From NCBI RefSeq assembly GCF_024679095.1, contig NC_066568.1:4557718-4621717 (forward strand): a DNA stretch of 64,000 bases, written 5' to 3'. Every line of letters begins with the position of its first letter. Within the stretch, counting starts at the first letter, position 1. This DNA comes from Eriocheir sinensis. Its lineage: Eukaryota > Arthropoda > Malacostraca > Decapoda > Varunidae. Positions 23,040 through 36,699 of the stretch are shown piece by piece. Both the position numbers and the translations under genes were made by a program. The notes under the pieces are model-generated. The model had not been told where the DNA came from, ran no database searches, and saw only the letters and a program-made list of their open reading frames with translations.

Positions 23040-25670
23040 GAAGAAGAAGAACGTTAGAGGAAAGAAATGTGAGAAGAGGAAAACGAAGAAGGTAGAGAAT
23101 AAAAAAAAGGAAAAAAATGGAAACAGAAATATGGTGATGAAGACAGTGGTGGTGGTGATGGTGGTGATGGTGATGGTGATGATGATGGTGATGGTGGTGG
23201 TGGTGGTGGTGATGGTGATGGTGGTGGAGTCAGGTGGGTGTTGGTGTTATGAAGACCGATATCGAATAAGATTTTTACACCTGTGAACCCAGAAAGGTAA
23301 GAAGGGCAGAAGGAAGGAAGGACGGATGAGAGGAAGGAGGGAAGGATCGTGAAGGGAAGGGGCGTATGGGTAAGGGAAGGGAAGGGAAGGGAAGGGGAAG
23401 GGAAGGGAAGGGAGTAAAGAAGAATGAAGAGAAGAAAAGAAGGTAAAGAGGTCAAACAAAAATGAGAATTGGAAAGAAGGGAAAGGGAATGGATTGAAAT
23501 GGAAAGGAGGAAAAGGGAATGGACAGAATTAGGGAAGAATGTTAGGATATGAAGGGAGGAGTGGAGGAAGGGAAGGAAGAGACGGTAGGAAGGTAGGAAC
23601 AAAAACAGGGGAAGAGAAAAGGAAGGAAGGAAAGAGGAAAGAAATGAAGGAGAAAAGCATAAAAGGATAAGAGGAATATGAAAAGAGGAAGGAGAAAAAG
23701 GATATGAAAGAAAGAAGGAATATAGGAATGAGGAAAAAAGAAGACAAAAAGAAAATGTAGAATAGAAGAATAAAGTTAATATGGTGTAGAAATGAGAGAA
23801 GGAAGAGAAATGAAGGGAATGAAAAGGAGTTGAAAGAAAGAATGAAGGTCAGAATGAAAGAAAGAGGGGAGAAGGAAGGAAGGGGAGAACAAGTAATAAG
23901 GGAAACTGAAGAAAACGAGGGAAATAAATAAGGTAGGAGGAATAAGAGGAAACGAAGGAAAAAAAGACAGAAAAACGAGAAAATAAAGGAATAACAAAAA
24001 AGATCAATAAAAGACAAAAAACAAAAACACGTAGAATACATGATAAAACGAAGGAGATAAAGAAAGAAAAAAGAAAAAAAGCATAAATGATGAAAGTGTG
24101 CAAAGAGAAAAGGTGAAAATAATTGAAAAGAAAAAAAAGAAATGCCTGAAATAATGACGAAAACAGGAAGGAAAAAAAGATTAATTAGGAGAAGAGGAAA
24201 AATACTGAAAAAAAGATATAAAAAAAATCCATCTATCCGAACGGCAAAACAAGGAAGAATCTAATTGGTGGATGGATGATAATGATTCCAGTTTAATGTT
24301 TTCTTTTGTTTTCTATTATTTTCTTCGTCATTTTCCTCTATTTTTGAACTCTATTTTTCACCATCCTTCCTTTCTTTTATCCCTGTTTTTATTTTTATTT
24401 TACTTTTTATTTGCTTCTCTCCGTAACTTCTCATCCCTAAACAAAGCCGCCCTCCTGCCCCACGCACCTGCCCTTACCTGTTTAAACATCTACCTGTCTG
24501 TGTCCGTGCCTCACCTGTACGCCCGGCCTTAATTGGCATGAAATAAAGAGGTTTTGTCAATGAAGGAGATAACAGAACGAAGGGTACAAAAAAAAATTAT
24601 AAACGAGATAAAAAAGGAAAAGGGTAACAGGTAAACAGAGAGATAATAAGGAGGATAACGGGGAAACAGATGGAAATTTCTAAAAGGTGAGGAAATAAAC
24701 GAGAAAAAGAGGAAGGTACGAAAATATGATAAACAGGATAAAAGTAAGAAGCTGCAAAGACGTGAGGATATGGAAAAGTAAACAGAGGGATAAGAAAAGA
24801 TAAGAAACGGAAGAGAAAGAAAGAAAACGGTGAAAGGAGAGAAAACTAAGGTACGCAAAAATGAATTAGTGGAGAAAATGGAAAAAAGCAAAAAAGATGA
24901 GGAGATTAAAAATAGAAACGGGAAGATATGAAAAAGGTGATAATGAGGAGAGAAAGGAAGAAAGGGCTAAGAGGCGAGGGAACAGAAGAAAACAGGAAGG
25001 TGCAAAAATAGATGACAAAGAGGAAAGAAAAGAAGAAAATTGAAAAGACGAGAAAAAACAAAGAGAAAGAAAAAAGTAAGATACACAAAACTGATAAATA
25101 AGATAAAAGAAGAAAACGCGAAAAAGAGAATAGGTGAGGGAATTAGAGAAAAGAACAGGAAAGTACAAAAAAATGAAGAAAACGAAAAGAAGAAAGAAGA
25201 AGAAGAAGAAGAAGAAGAAGTAGAAGACGAAGAAGACGAAGAAGAAAAAGGAGAAGAAGAAGAAGAAGAAGAAAGTAAAGGAACAGGGAAAAACAATGCA
25301 GAAAGAAAGAAGAAAATAGAAAATAGAAAAAGACCAAAGAGAAAGAAGGAAGAGAAGGAAAACATCAAGAAATAAGTTAAAAGTATAAAAAAAATAAAAA
25401 TAAAAAGCAAATCAGATAAAAACATGAAAAATAACGCAAAAGAGGGAAAGGAAAAACAGAGGAAGGAAAAAAGGGAAATAAATGAGAAATGGAAGAGAAA
25501 ACAGAAGGGAAAAAGTGGAAAGGAGAAAGAATGGGAAAGAAAATTGTGAAGTAAAAGAGGAAAAAAAAAAGAAATTGAGGGAAGAAGGAGGAATATAATG
25601 AAGAGAAAAAGAAGAGAAAATAAAGAAATAAAAAAGAAGAGAAGGAGAAGAATTATCGATCCAAAGGTCT
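23040..25670. repeat. 2.6 kb purine-rich region
   Basis: (TGG/TGA)n at 23140-23228, GGGAA repeats near 23370-23410, (GAA)n at 25196-25273, otherwise degenerate A/G-rich sequence. A small unique pyrimidine island with CACCTG sites sits at 24290-24540. No gene found. Confidence 0.7.
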
Positions 25671-25693
25671 TCGAAGGCTAAAGGCTAAAGTTA

Positions 25694-26423
25694 CCTCCTC
25701 CTCCTCCTCCTCCTCCTCCTCCTCCTCCTCCTCCTCCTCTTCTTCTTCTCTCTTCCTCCTCCTTCCATCGTCTTCTGTTTCCCTGTTTTCCTACCTTCTT
25801 CCTCAATTATTTATTTTTTTCTCTTCTCTTCCATATATTCTTTCCTTCTTTCTCTCCTTTCCCTTCCTTTATCCTTTCTTTCTATTCTTCCTTCGTCTCT
25901 TTCCTATTCTTCTTTATTCTTTCTTTCTATCTCTATTTTCTTTCTTTTTTTCTCTCTTCCTCATATTTTCCTCCCTCTCCTTGTCTTTATCTTTGTCTTC
26001 TTCTCCATTTCTCTCTTCTTTTATCATTTTCTCCTTCTTTTCCTCCTTTTCTTCCTCTTATCTCTTCTGCTTTCTTATTCTCCCTTTTCCTCTTTTCTTC
26101 CTCTCTTTCTTCTTCTCTCCGTTCATTCTTTTCCCTCCTGTTTTCCTTCCTCCATTTCCTACTTTCCTTCCTCTTTTCCTTCCTTCCTTTCCTCTTTTCC
26201 TACCTTTCCTTCCTCTTTTCCTTCCTTCCTTTCCTCTTTTCCTACCTTTCCTTCCTCTTTTCCTACTTTCCTTCCTCTTTTCCTTCCTTCCTTTCCTCTT
26301 TTCCTACCTTTCCTTCCTCTTTTCCTTCCTTCCCTTCCTCCTCCCTTTCTTTTATTATCAGAATTTCTTTCATTTGTTTCTTCCTTACTTTACTTATTTT
26401 CTTTTTTTAATTTACGTTTTTGT

Positions 26424-26430
<7 letters not shown>
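25694..26430. repeat. (CTC)n and CTTTCCTCTTTTCC minisatellite
   Basis: (CTC)n at 25694-25740; units of TTCCTTCCTTTCCTCTTTTC repeat between 26150 and 26345. Confidence 0.85.
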
Positions 26431-26842
<412 letters not shown>

Positions 26843-26899
26843 ATCGTCTTGAAAGTAATTAATATTTCAAGAAACATTCCACACTTTGCAATTATTTTT

Positions 26900-28690
26900 T
26901 TCTCTACGTTATTAATATCCCTCCTCCTCCTCCTCCTCCTCCTCTTCCTCCTCCTCCTTTTCTCTTCTTCCTTCTCTACCTTATACCTCCTCTTCGTCCC
27001 CTCTCCGTCATTCTCTTCTTCCTCTCTTCCTTCCTTCCTTTCCTCCATTCTTCCTCCTTACTTCCCTCCCTCCCTCACTCACTTCATTCTTTCTCTCCCT
27101 CTTTTATTCATTTACTCCATTCCTCCCTTTCTTATTTCCTTTCTTCCGTCTTCTCTCTCTCTCTCTCTCTCTCTCCTTTTTTCCTACCTTCCTTTCCTTC
27201 CTTCTTTTCTCTCTCTCATTCTCTCTCTCTCTTTTCCCTTCTATTTCTTCGTTATCTCCTTCCTTTCGTTCTTCCTTCCTTCCATTCCTTCCACTTCTCT
27301 TCCTTATCTCATTTTCTCCCTTCCTTATTCTTTCTTTCTTTCACATATTTCTCTCCCTTTCTTCCATTTTCTTGCTCTCCATTCCTCCACTTCCTTCCTT
27401 CTTTCCTCCATCTTCCGTACCTCCTTTCCTCTCCTTCCACTTTCGTTCCCTCCACCAATCAATCTTTCCTCCTCCTCCACCTACTTACTTTGCCCAAATC
27501 TCTCCCTCTCTCCCTCCCTCCCTACCTTTCCTCCCTCTTTACCTTTCCTTCCTTTCTGACTAACAAAGGTTGCCAGGTTTCACTCTACTAATTAAGACAG
27601 CCAGGTAGAAAACACCTCCCCTACCTTTCCTCCACCCCTCCTCTTCCCTCCCTTCCCAATCTCCCCTTTCCCTGTATATATCATCAGTAACTTATTCCTT
27701 AATCCCTCTTCTTCTTCTTCTTCCCTTTACTTTCCACCTCTTTACCCTTCCTCCCTTCTTCTCTCCCTCCTCTAATCTCCCTTTTTTTATATATGTATCT
27801 TCCTTGGGACATCTACTCTGTCTACTTCTACTGTTTTTCTCTTCCTACTTTTTCCTCCTCTAACCCCTTCTTCCCTTCCCCCCTCTCTCCTCTAAAAAAG
27901 TTAAAAAAAATAAAAATATCTAATCTAATTCCCCTTCATCTTATTTTTCACGCCTCTCCCCCTCTTCCCTTGCCTCCCCTTCCTCCTCCTCTCCCCTCTT
28001 CTCTTCCAATCTTCCCATCTCCCATATGTCTTCTCAGTGAATTCTTATACCTGATTTCTCTTTTCTTTCCCCTCCCTTTCTCCCCCTTCATACTTATTCC
28101 CCTCTTTCCCTTCTCTTCCATATTCAGTTTCCTCCTCCTTTTCATCCATTTCTCCTTTTTCCCTAACCTCCCCTTCCTTCCATCCTATCCCTTCCCCTCT
28201 TCCCTTTACCTCCATTCCCTCTTTTCCTTCCTCTTCAATCTTTCATTAATTCTATCCCTTTCCCTTTCATCCAATCCTATCTATCCTCTCCTATACTTTT
28301 CTAACCCTTTTCTTTTCTATTTTCCCTATTCCATTTTCTCGTCTTCTGATTCCCCTTTCATCAATTTTATCCCTTTCCCTTTTATACAATCCTATCTATC
28401 CATAATATCCTAATCTATTCTATATTTGCCTATTCTCTTTTTTTTTTTTCCTTATTCCCTTTTCATCAATTTTATCCCTTTTCCCATTCTCCACTCCACC
28501 CCCTTACCCCTCCCCTCCCCTCTTTTCACATATTCGCTGCCCTTCTAATCCACCTTTCCATTACCAACCTATAGATGTACCCTCCCTCCCTCATCCCTTT
28601 CACACCCCTTCTTCTACCTCCCCCTCTCACCTGGATTTTACCTGTCCCCCCCCCCCTTCCCTCCTCCTCCCCTTCCTCTCGTGTTAAAAG
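26900..28690. repeat. 1.8 kb pyrimidine-rich region
   Basis: Degenerate CCTT/CTC sequence. ACCTGG/CCAGGT islands near 27570-27610 and 28625. Long Ser/Pro/Leu frames are compositional. No gene found. Confidence 0.7.
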
Positions 28691-28794
28691 GAATGGGATT
28701 TAAAGAGCACGAGGAACCAATTCTGATTTAAATTTCGTTTTTTTTTTAGGTTATTTTTGGTTTTAAGGTTATTTTAATGGGGTGAATTTTTTGG

Positions 28795-28957
28795 TTGTTG
28801 TTGTTGTTGTTGTTAGTGGTGGTGGTGTGTGTGTGTGTGTGTGTGTTATGAGGACATGTATGTATTATAAGTACACATGAAGATATACATACATAAATAC
28901 ATACACATACAAAAAAACATGAAACTCAGAAAAAAAGGTGGACAGAAAAACACCTTG

Positions 28958-29022
<65 letters not shown>

Positions 29023-29095
29023 AGACCAACAAACACCACCACAACAATGCTACACTCCCACCAAGATAACACACACACGCACACGCACACACACT

Positions 29096-29142
<47 letters not shown>
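28795..29142. repeat. (TTG)n, (GT)n and two (CA)n arrays
   Basis: (CA)n at 28961-29018 and 29068-29141. Confidence 0.95.
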
Positions 29143-29143
<1 letters not shown>

Positions 29144-29800
29144 ATAACACTCACCCTATCGTCCCGTGTCTGCCGCCACTGCCCACCTGAGAGCCAAAAG
29201 GTAAAGGTGTTCAAACGTCCTTACCTGGGAAAAGAAAGTAATTAAGAGGTTAGTCATTGGCAGGTAAATACAACAAGAAAAATAATGATATCTCGAGTCA
29301 TGGAAATTAATGAAGAAAACAATTTGACTGAGCTTTGAAGACAACTGAGAAAAGACAGGTATGAGAAAATAGACAGCTGACGAGAAAATTGAGACACGAG
29401 AAAAAGTGTGAAAAGGAAATTAAGAAGATATATTTGAGAAAAAAAATATTGGGAAAAGAGAGAAGTTACAAAAAGTGAGGAAAAGGAGAGAAAATATGCG
29501 TGAAGTAAAGCCCCCAAAAATATGTGACTCGTGGTAATTAAAAAAAGATTACGAGAATTTGTGGAAACTTTAACATCTTTTAACATTGGTGTGAGAACTT
29601 TGAACGAACCTAAAAATAATAATAATAATAAAAAATACACACCATTTTATTTAGAATAAGATCAAAAGCAAACTAATCCAGGAAAAAGCAGGATGAAAAT
29701 AAAATAGAAACTTGAATGCAAAAAAAAAAATACAAGTGAAAAGTTAAAATACAACAGAAAACAGTAAAAAAAACAATAAAACAAAACTAAATATAAAAAA
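29143..29800. other. A/T-rich sequence upstream of exon 1
   Basis: Contains CACCTGAGAGCCAAAAG|GTAAAG near 29185 and CAG|GTAAAT near 29262, either of which could be the donor of a non-coding 5' exon. No TATA-type core promoter stands out. Confidence 0.3.
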
Positions 29801-29806
29801 ATAACA

Positions 29807-29994
29807 ATGGAAAAGGCGGTGAAAGTAGAATTGAGAAGAAGTTCCTCCACTTTCTACGAGGAAGAGGAGAAAGGAGGAGGAGAGAAGAAGAAGAAGGCGC
29901 CACAAGGAGAGAAGAGAGAAAAGAAGAAAGAGGAGGAAACGAAAAATGAAGAATTGGGTGAAGAAGATCCAATGTTAAGTGAGAGCTCCCAAAA
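29807..29994 (+). CDS. Exon 1, probable first coding exon (N-terminus, residues 1-63)
   Basis: The ATG sits in an excellent context (ACAATGG), and an in-frame TAA lies 30 bases upstream at 29777, so this is the only start in the frame. The encoded 62 residues are charged, with a Ser cluster near the start (RRSSSTF), Glu/Lys/Gly-rich tracts, and an end at SESSQ. The exon ends at a strong donor, AA|GTGAGT, in phase 2. The leftover AA plus the first G of the exon at 44800 restores AAG (Lys63), which is the main support for joining these distant exons. The composition matches the rest of the gene. No domain is visible here. An A-rich stretch directly upstream would be 5'UTR. Alternative: a chance open frame in purine-rich DNA, although the combined start context, donor and phase make that less likely. 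Confidence 0.68.
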
Positions 29995-29997
29995 GTG

Positions 29998-30000
<3 letters not shown>

Positions 30001-30096
<96 letters not shown>
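30001..30096. repeat. (ATT)32 directly after the exon 1 donor
   Basis: A perfect run that starts immediately after the GTGAGT donor of exon 1. Confidence 0.97.
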
Positions 30097-30112
30097 TTCA
30101 TTTTTGGTATTC

Positions 30113-30115
<3 letters not shown>

Positions 30116-30149
<34 letters not shown>

Positions 30150-30210
30150 AAGCCCCCTAACTAAACAGCAACATAAATTATTTTCTTCCTAGATGTCATT
30201 GAAACCTTAT

Positions 30211-30262
<52 letters not shown>

Positions 30263-30555
30263 TATTTGCTGTTTCATGTGATCATTTTCCTCCCTCCTCC
30301 TCCTCCTCCTCCTTCCTCTTATAATATTTCTCTTCCCCGTTTCTTCTCCTTCTTCTTTTCTTTCTGTTTATTTTGTTATTCTTTATTCCTCTTTTTATAT
30401 TATTCGCTTTCGTTTTGTTTTTATTCTTTTATTTAATCTTCCTTTTATATATATATATATATTTTTTCTATCTCCATCTTCCTCTTTCTCTTCTTTCCTT
30501 CTCCGGCTTCGATAATTCCTCCTCCTCCTCCTCCTCCTCCTCCTCCTCCTCCTCC

Positions 30556-30596
<41 letters not shown>

Positions 30597-30655
30597 TTCC
30601 AAGTATCAATCATTCTCATCAGTATATTGGATCTCTATAATGCAATAAGTCAACC

Positions 30656-30733
<78 letters not shown>

Positions 30734-30808
30734 AAGTTCTCCCTCAAGAAAGAAAACGAGGTAAAAGCAGGTTATATTTTTCCTTTCAACGTAAACTCTG
30801 CTAAATTG

Positions 30809-30845
<37 letters not shown>
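30116..30845. repeat. (CT)n, (CTC)n(CAT)n, (CA)n and (GA)n series
   Basis: (CT)n 30116-30147 and 30212-30260; (CTC)n passing into (CAT)n 30519-30595; (CA)36 30660-30731; (GA)n 30811-30845. Confidence 0.95.
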
Positions 30846-30848
<3 letters not shown>

Positions 30849-31293
30849 ATATGACTACAAAACTCCCTTCCCCTTCCTTAGTCTCCCTTTTCTCCCTATT
30901 TCATTTTCTTTCCCTTCTTCCTTCCTCGCGTACCTTTTCTTATCCCTATTCCCCTCATCACTATCTTTTGCTTTAGTTCTCCCCTTTATCCTTTCATTCC
31001 CCTCTTCCTCTCATTCGTTCCTTCTCTATCCATCTTTCTCTCTCCCTATCCCTCCATTTGCCTATCCATCCTTACCCTTTCCCTCTTCTATCTCTGCCTA
31101 TCCATCCCTCTCTTTTCTTCCCATCTTCACTTCCTCCCTCACCCCTTCACACCTGTCTTCAAGGGGGAGAGGGGGGTAGACAGGTAAGCAGGTACAGGTA
31201 AGAGGTGATTGGAAAAGGTAATGAGCAGGTGTTTGAGGTGTGATAGGGATTGCGAGAGGCGAAGCGTGAGCTACAGCGGTGATTGACAATTTC

Positions 31294-31296
<3 letters not shown>

Positions 31297-31334
<38 letters not shown>

Positions 31335-31364
31335 GGGTATGTTGGGTAGGAATATGTGTGAGTA

Positions 31365-31411
<47 letters not shown>

Positions 31412-31448
31412 AGTCACACACACACTTGTATACCAAAAGCTCAGCAAA

Positions 31449-31500
<52 letters not shown>

Positions 31501-31630
31501 AGACACGTTGACAGGTAGAAATACAAGCTTGACAAATCACCACCACCACCATCACCACCACCATCATCACCACCACCACCACCACCACCATCATCACCAC
31601 CACCACCACCATCACCACCACCACCACCGC
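31297..31630. repeat. (GT)n, (GA)n, (CT)n, (CAC)n series
   Basis: (GT)n 31297-31333; (GA)n 31370-31411; (CT)n 31453-31497; (CAC/CAT)n 31540-31630. GA and CT runs are 41 bases apart. Confidence 0.95.
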
Positions 31631-31659
31631 TGCACCATCAATCCAAAAACAACGACAAA

Positions 31660-31925
31660 AACAGGTAACTTACAGGTATTTATCACGTATTTATATCTAC
31701 AAGTATTATTTTTACAGGAAAGGAAGCAGTTTAAGGGAAAAAAAAAGAACATAGATAAAAAAAAAAAGCATTTATATTACAGGTAAATTAAAAACAGGTA
31801 ACTTACAGGTATTTATCACGTATTTATATCTACAAGTATTATTTATTACAGGAAAGGAAGCAGTTTAAGGGAAAAAAAAGAACATAGAAAAAAAAAGAAA
31901 GCATTTATATTACAGGTAAATTAAA
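31660..31925. repeat. 130-bp tandem duplication
   Basis: ACAGGTAACTTACAGGTATT through AGGAAAGGAAGCAGTTTAAG is present twice, 31662 and 31796, almost identical. Confidence 0.93.
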
Positions 31926-32253
31926 AACAGGTAAATTACAACAATATCGCGTACAGGTAAGCGGGAACAAGATAGAAAGTGGCAATTATGAAAAGAAGAA
32001 GTTGATTTGAGTTCATTTTGATTCCTCAGGTAATACAGACTAGCAAAAAATACATTAATTCGATAACTTTAAAACTCGATTAATTACGCAACACTTGAAG
32101 GAATGAGTAAGCACATGAGATATTTCGTAGTACAGTCCATCCTGTGTAGATACTGTTTAACTAATGACGGTATTGAGTGACTTATTTTTCACAAGAAGGG
32201 GATGAGGAAAAATATCACACTGACCCCCACATCGCAAGCTCACCATGTATTAA

Positions 32254-32903
32254 CCATTCCCATATCACAAGCTGCCACTGTATTGACGATTGTTTCTTAA
32301 TGGTCTCTCTAAGCGAAAAAATGAGAATAAATCATCACTCACACAAACCATTTCAAAATATATATCAAAGCATTTGTGATCAGTTTATGCATCATCTATT
32401 TTGGGGGGTTATATCATGGGACAAATTTGGCCCGTCGCTGCTACACGGTAAAGCCACAAATTTGGCCGGTCGCTGCTACACGGTAAAGCCACAAATTTGG
32501 CCCGTCGCTGCTACACGGTTAAGCCACAAATTTGGCCGGTCGCTGCTACACGATAAAGCCACAAATTTGGCCCGTCGCTGCTACACGGTAAAGCCACAAA
32601 TTTGGCCCGTCGCTGCTACACGGTAAAGCCACAAATTTGGCCCGTCGCTGCTACACGGTAAAGCCACAAATTTGGCCCGTCGCTGCTACACGGTAAAGCC
32701 ACAAATTTGGTCCGTCGCTGCTACACGGTAAAGCCACAAATTTGGCCCGTCGTTGCTACACGGTAAAGCCACAAATTTGGCCCGTCGCTGCTACACGGTA
32801 AAGCCACAAATTTGGCCCGTCGCTGCTACACGGTAAAGCCACAAATTTGGCCCGTCGCTGCTACACGGTAAAGCCACAAATTTGGCCCGTCGCTGCTACC
32901 GGG
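32254..32903 (-). mobile_element. TTAA-flanked piggyBac-like non-autonomous element, copy A, with about 13 units of a 35-bp repeat
   Basis: The right end reads GCTACCGGG|TTAA, matching the family terminus CCCGGTAGC in reverse. About 13 units of ACAAATTTGGCCCGTCGCTG plus CTACACGGTAAAGCC run from 32432. The non-repetitive part (32285-32430) is the complement of the conserved tail of copies B and C. The left end is diverged: TTAA at 32250 is followed by CCATTCCC rather than CCCGG. No transposase frame. Confidence 0.75.
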
Positions 32904-33014
32904 TTAACCATTCCCATATCAGATACTTTAGGAATGGACACACAGACAGACAGACGGACGGAAAGCGACGAAAATATTACCGCCTACCACGAAGACGCGA
33001 GATAATATTAATGA

Positions 33015-33015
<1 letters not shown>

Positions 33016-33064
<49 letters not shown>

Positions 33065-33360
33065 AATGAATAACAAAACTAGAGAAAATAAAAATAATAA
33101 GAAAGAGGAAAGAAGCAAAGTGAAGGAATGAAGGAAAGTATTGGACGACCGAAAATTAATCTAAGGAAAAAAATAGAAGACAAAAAAGTTAATCCATAAA
33201 ATAAGAAAAAATAAACGAAAATAAATAAAAAAAATGAAACGGGAAAATATATAATTCTTCCATCCTCCTCCTCCTCTTCTTCTTCTTCTTCTTCTTCTTC
33301 TTCTTCTTCTTCTTCTTCTTCTTCTTCCTCCTCCTCCTCCTCTTCTTCTTCCACCCACCT
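33016..33360. repeat. (ACT)n and (CTC/CTT)n
   Basis: (ACT)15 at 33018-33063 and a triplet array at 33262-33355. Confidence 0.95.
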
Positions 33361-33433
33361 TTACGTGTCGAGAGGGTCATCCAAAAGAAAAAAAAGACCG
33401 AATCGTTAATTAGCTTACACACCTTTCCTTTGG

Positions 33434-33894
<461 letters not shown>

Positions 33895-34044
33895 GATACA
33901 TACATACATACAGACAGACAGACACAGAGGAAAATGCTGACTAAACCGTACCTTGAATCAGCCCTTTGAAGAATCCACCACCATCACCACCATCAGAGAA
34001 GAAGAGGAAAATGAAGAAAGGAAGGAAAGGATCTAGAGGGAGGG

Positions 34045-34315
34045 AAGAGAAGGAGAGGGAGTAAAAAGGAAGGGAAGGGAAGGGAAGGGAAGGGAACGGA
34101 AGGGAAGGGAACGGAAGGGAAGGGAAGGGAAGAGAAAGGAAACGAAGAGAAAGGAAAGGAAAGGAAGGGAAGGGAAGGGAAGGGAAGGGAAGGCAATGGA
34201 AGGGAAGAAAAGTAACGGAAGGGAATGATATTGAAGGGAAAGGAAAGGAAAGGAAAGGAAAGGAAAGGAAAGGAAAGGAAAGGAAAGGAAAGAGAAGAAA
34301 AGGAAAGGAAAGGGA
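34045..34315. repeat. (GGGAA)n/(GGAAA)n pentanucleotide array
   Basis: Long runs of AGGGAAGGGAAGGGA, shifting to AAAGG units after 34230. Confidence 0.95.
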
Positions 34316-34599
34316 AATAAATATAACCCAGCTAACCACTTCATATAAATGACAAATACAATACAATACAATACAAAACAAAAGATACAAATAAAATACA
34401 ATACAATAGATACAAATAGATGACAGAATAGCAAAAAAAAAAAAAAGGGGGGGGGGTCAGATTAGCTATAATTTAAGGAGCATTGTAATAATCTAACACG
34501 GCACAAAAAAAAAAATTACAGTAACTTTTAAGGATATGGAGAAAACCCTAAATTTAACTCTAGATGTCTGGCCCTTAAAAATGCACTTGGTTTGATATT

Positions 34600-35525
34600 A
34601 TTATGAAGGAGGAAGAGGAGGGGGAGGAAGAGGAAGAGGAGAAGGAGGAGGAGGAGGATAAAACGGAGAAAATGCGGATGGATATTGGAGGATAGGAAAA
34701 AATATGATGGTGGACAGATAAAAAGATGGGGGATGGAAGGGGAGAAGGGATTAGATGAAGGAAGGGAAGAAGAGGGAAAGAAGAGGAGGGGGAGGAGGGA
34801 AGGAGGAGAAAGGGAGGAAGGAAGGAGGAGAAAGGATACTGAAGGATAGGGAAAAAGATGATGGAGGACAGATAAGAAGATGGGGGATGAAAGAGAAGGA
34901 GGGATTAAGTGAAAGGAAGGGAAGAAGAGGAAGGGGAGGAAGGGGAGGAGGGAGAGAAGAGAAAGGGGAGGAGGGAAGGAGAAGGAAGGAAGGATAGGAT
35001 AGGGAAAGAAATGATGATGGAAAGATAAGAAGATAGAGGATGGAAGAAGAGGAGGAAGAAATGAATGAAAAGGAAGGGAAGAGGAGGGAAAGAAGAGGAA
35101 GGGGAGGAGGGAAAGAGGAGAAAGGGGAGGAAGGGAGGAGGAGGAGGATAGGGAAAGAAATGATGATGGAAAGATAAGAAGATAGAGGATGGAAGAAGAG
35201 GAGGAAGAAATGAATGAAAAGGAAGGGAAGAAGAGGGAAAGAAGAGGAAGGGAGGGAAAGGGAGGAGGAGGAAAGAAATGATGATGGAAAGATAAGAAGA
35301 TAGAGGATGGAAGAGGAGAGGGAATTAGATGAAAGGAAGGGAAGAAGAGGAAGGAGAGGAAGGGAAGGAGGGAAGGAGAAGGAAGGATACTGGAGGATAG
35401 GGAAAGAAATGATGATGCATGAGAAAACAGAGGATGGGAGAGGAGGAAGGAAGAACGAAAAGAAGGGAAGAAGAGGGAAAGAAGAGGAAGGGAAGGAGAA
35501 GGAAGGAAGAAGGAAGAGTTATCGG
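34600..35525. repeat. About 100-150 bp purine-rich tandem repeat
   Basis: AAATGATGATGGAAAGATAA and AGAAGATAGAGGATGGAAGA recur near 35010, 35155 and 35275, with related units upstream. Confidence 0.85.
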
Positions 35526-35662
35526 GTTAGTCCTTCCTTCTTTTTTTTTTTAATTTTCTTATATTCTTCTTTTCTTTATTTTCTTTCTTTATTGCAATTC
35601 CATCCCTTCATTCTTTTTTTCTTTCTTTCCTTTTCTTCTTCTTTCCTCCTCCCTCGCTCTTA

Positions 35663-35664
<2 letters not shown>

Positions 35665-35720
<56 letters not shown>

Positions 35721-35776
35721 GGGAAATATTTGTCTAATTGATTGACTACGTGGAATAGACGAGGATGTGATCAATC

Positions 35777-35826
<50 letters not shown>

Positions 35827-35896
35827 GGTGTTGCTCTATACCTGGTAATCGTTCAGGTGATTGAATGAGTCACACCTTAAATATGCAACAACTGGT

Positions 35897-35980
<84 letters not shown>

Positions 35981-36118
35981 TTAAACCCTTCCGTGCTTCA
36001 AGAAAATATGTATAAAAAAACAAATAAAAAAAAGTTAAGAACAAAATATTTATTGAAAAGGAGAAATAAAAGAAAAAAGAAAAATACCAAATAAATTACA
36101 ACAAATTCAAGATGAGAA

Positions 36119-36216
<98 letters not shown>
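35665..36216. repeat. (TAA)n, (CT)n, (CT)n(CA)n and (TAA)n
   Basis: (TAA)n 35665-35720 and 36119-36214; (CT)n 35780-35823; compound (CT)(CA) 35896-35979. Confidence 0.95.
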
Positions 36217-36217
<1 letters not shown>

Positions 36218-36429
36218 CTCTTACGTAGCGAAAAAAGAAGAAAAAAAACGAAGACAAAAGTAAAACTAAATCAAAACAAAAAAATAAAAAAGGAAAGAAA
36301 AAAAAAAGAAAGTCAGAAAAAGTAGAAATAAAAAAAAGAAAGGAAAGAAAACAAAAGTAATACGAGGACAGAAAAAAAAATCAAAACAAAACAAGACAAA
36401 AAACAAGGAATCACACACCGTAGACACGA

Positions 36430-36540
36430 AGACAACCAGACGCCAGGTAAATACAGGTGAGTTTAATTAAGCGAACGAGGTCACTTTACTGCACTAATTA
36501 AACAGGTGTGCCATTGCCTTCACCTGTAACTGTGCTGACA
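36430..36540. promoter_or_regulatory. Unique island with CACCTG and TTAATTA motifs
   Basis: CAGGTG near 36455, 36505 and CACCTG near 36521; TTAATTAAG and CTAATTAAAC at 36463 and 36495. Lies inside intron 1. Function inferred only. Confidence 0.3.
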
Positions 36541-36699
36541 AAGAATGAAAGGAGAAAAGAAGAAATACATATACGGAAGAGGGAAAATAAGGAAAAGGAA
36601 GAAAAGGAGAGGAAGAGAGGAGAGGAGGAGAAAATGGAGGGAAGGAAAATTAAATAAAAAATGAAAGGAAATAAGAGAAGGGAAAAGGGACAGCATGGA

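Noticed and set aside
29143..29190. Short exon [20 protein letters not shown] ending at GTAAAG
   Set aside because: No acceptor or continuing frame and not in phase-supported connection with exon 1; could only be a non-coding 5' exon.
32177..32626. 149-residue frame through the 35-bp repeat
   Set aside because: The repeated peptide (KATNLAGRCYTV type) follows from the minisatellite; no start context or splice support, and the other copies do not conserve the frame.
32432..32903. CRISPR-like array of 35-bp units
   Set aside because: Units are head-to-tail without spacers and lie in a eukaryotic transposable element.
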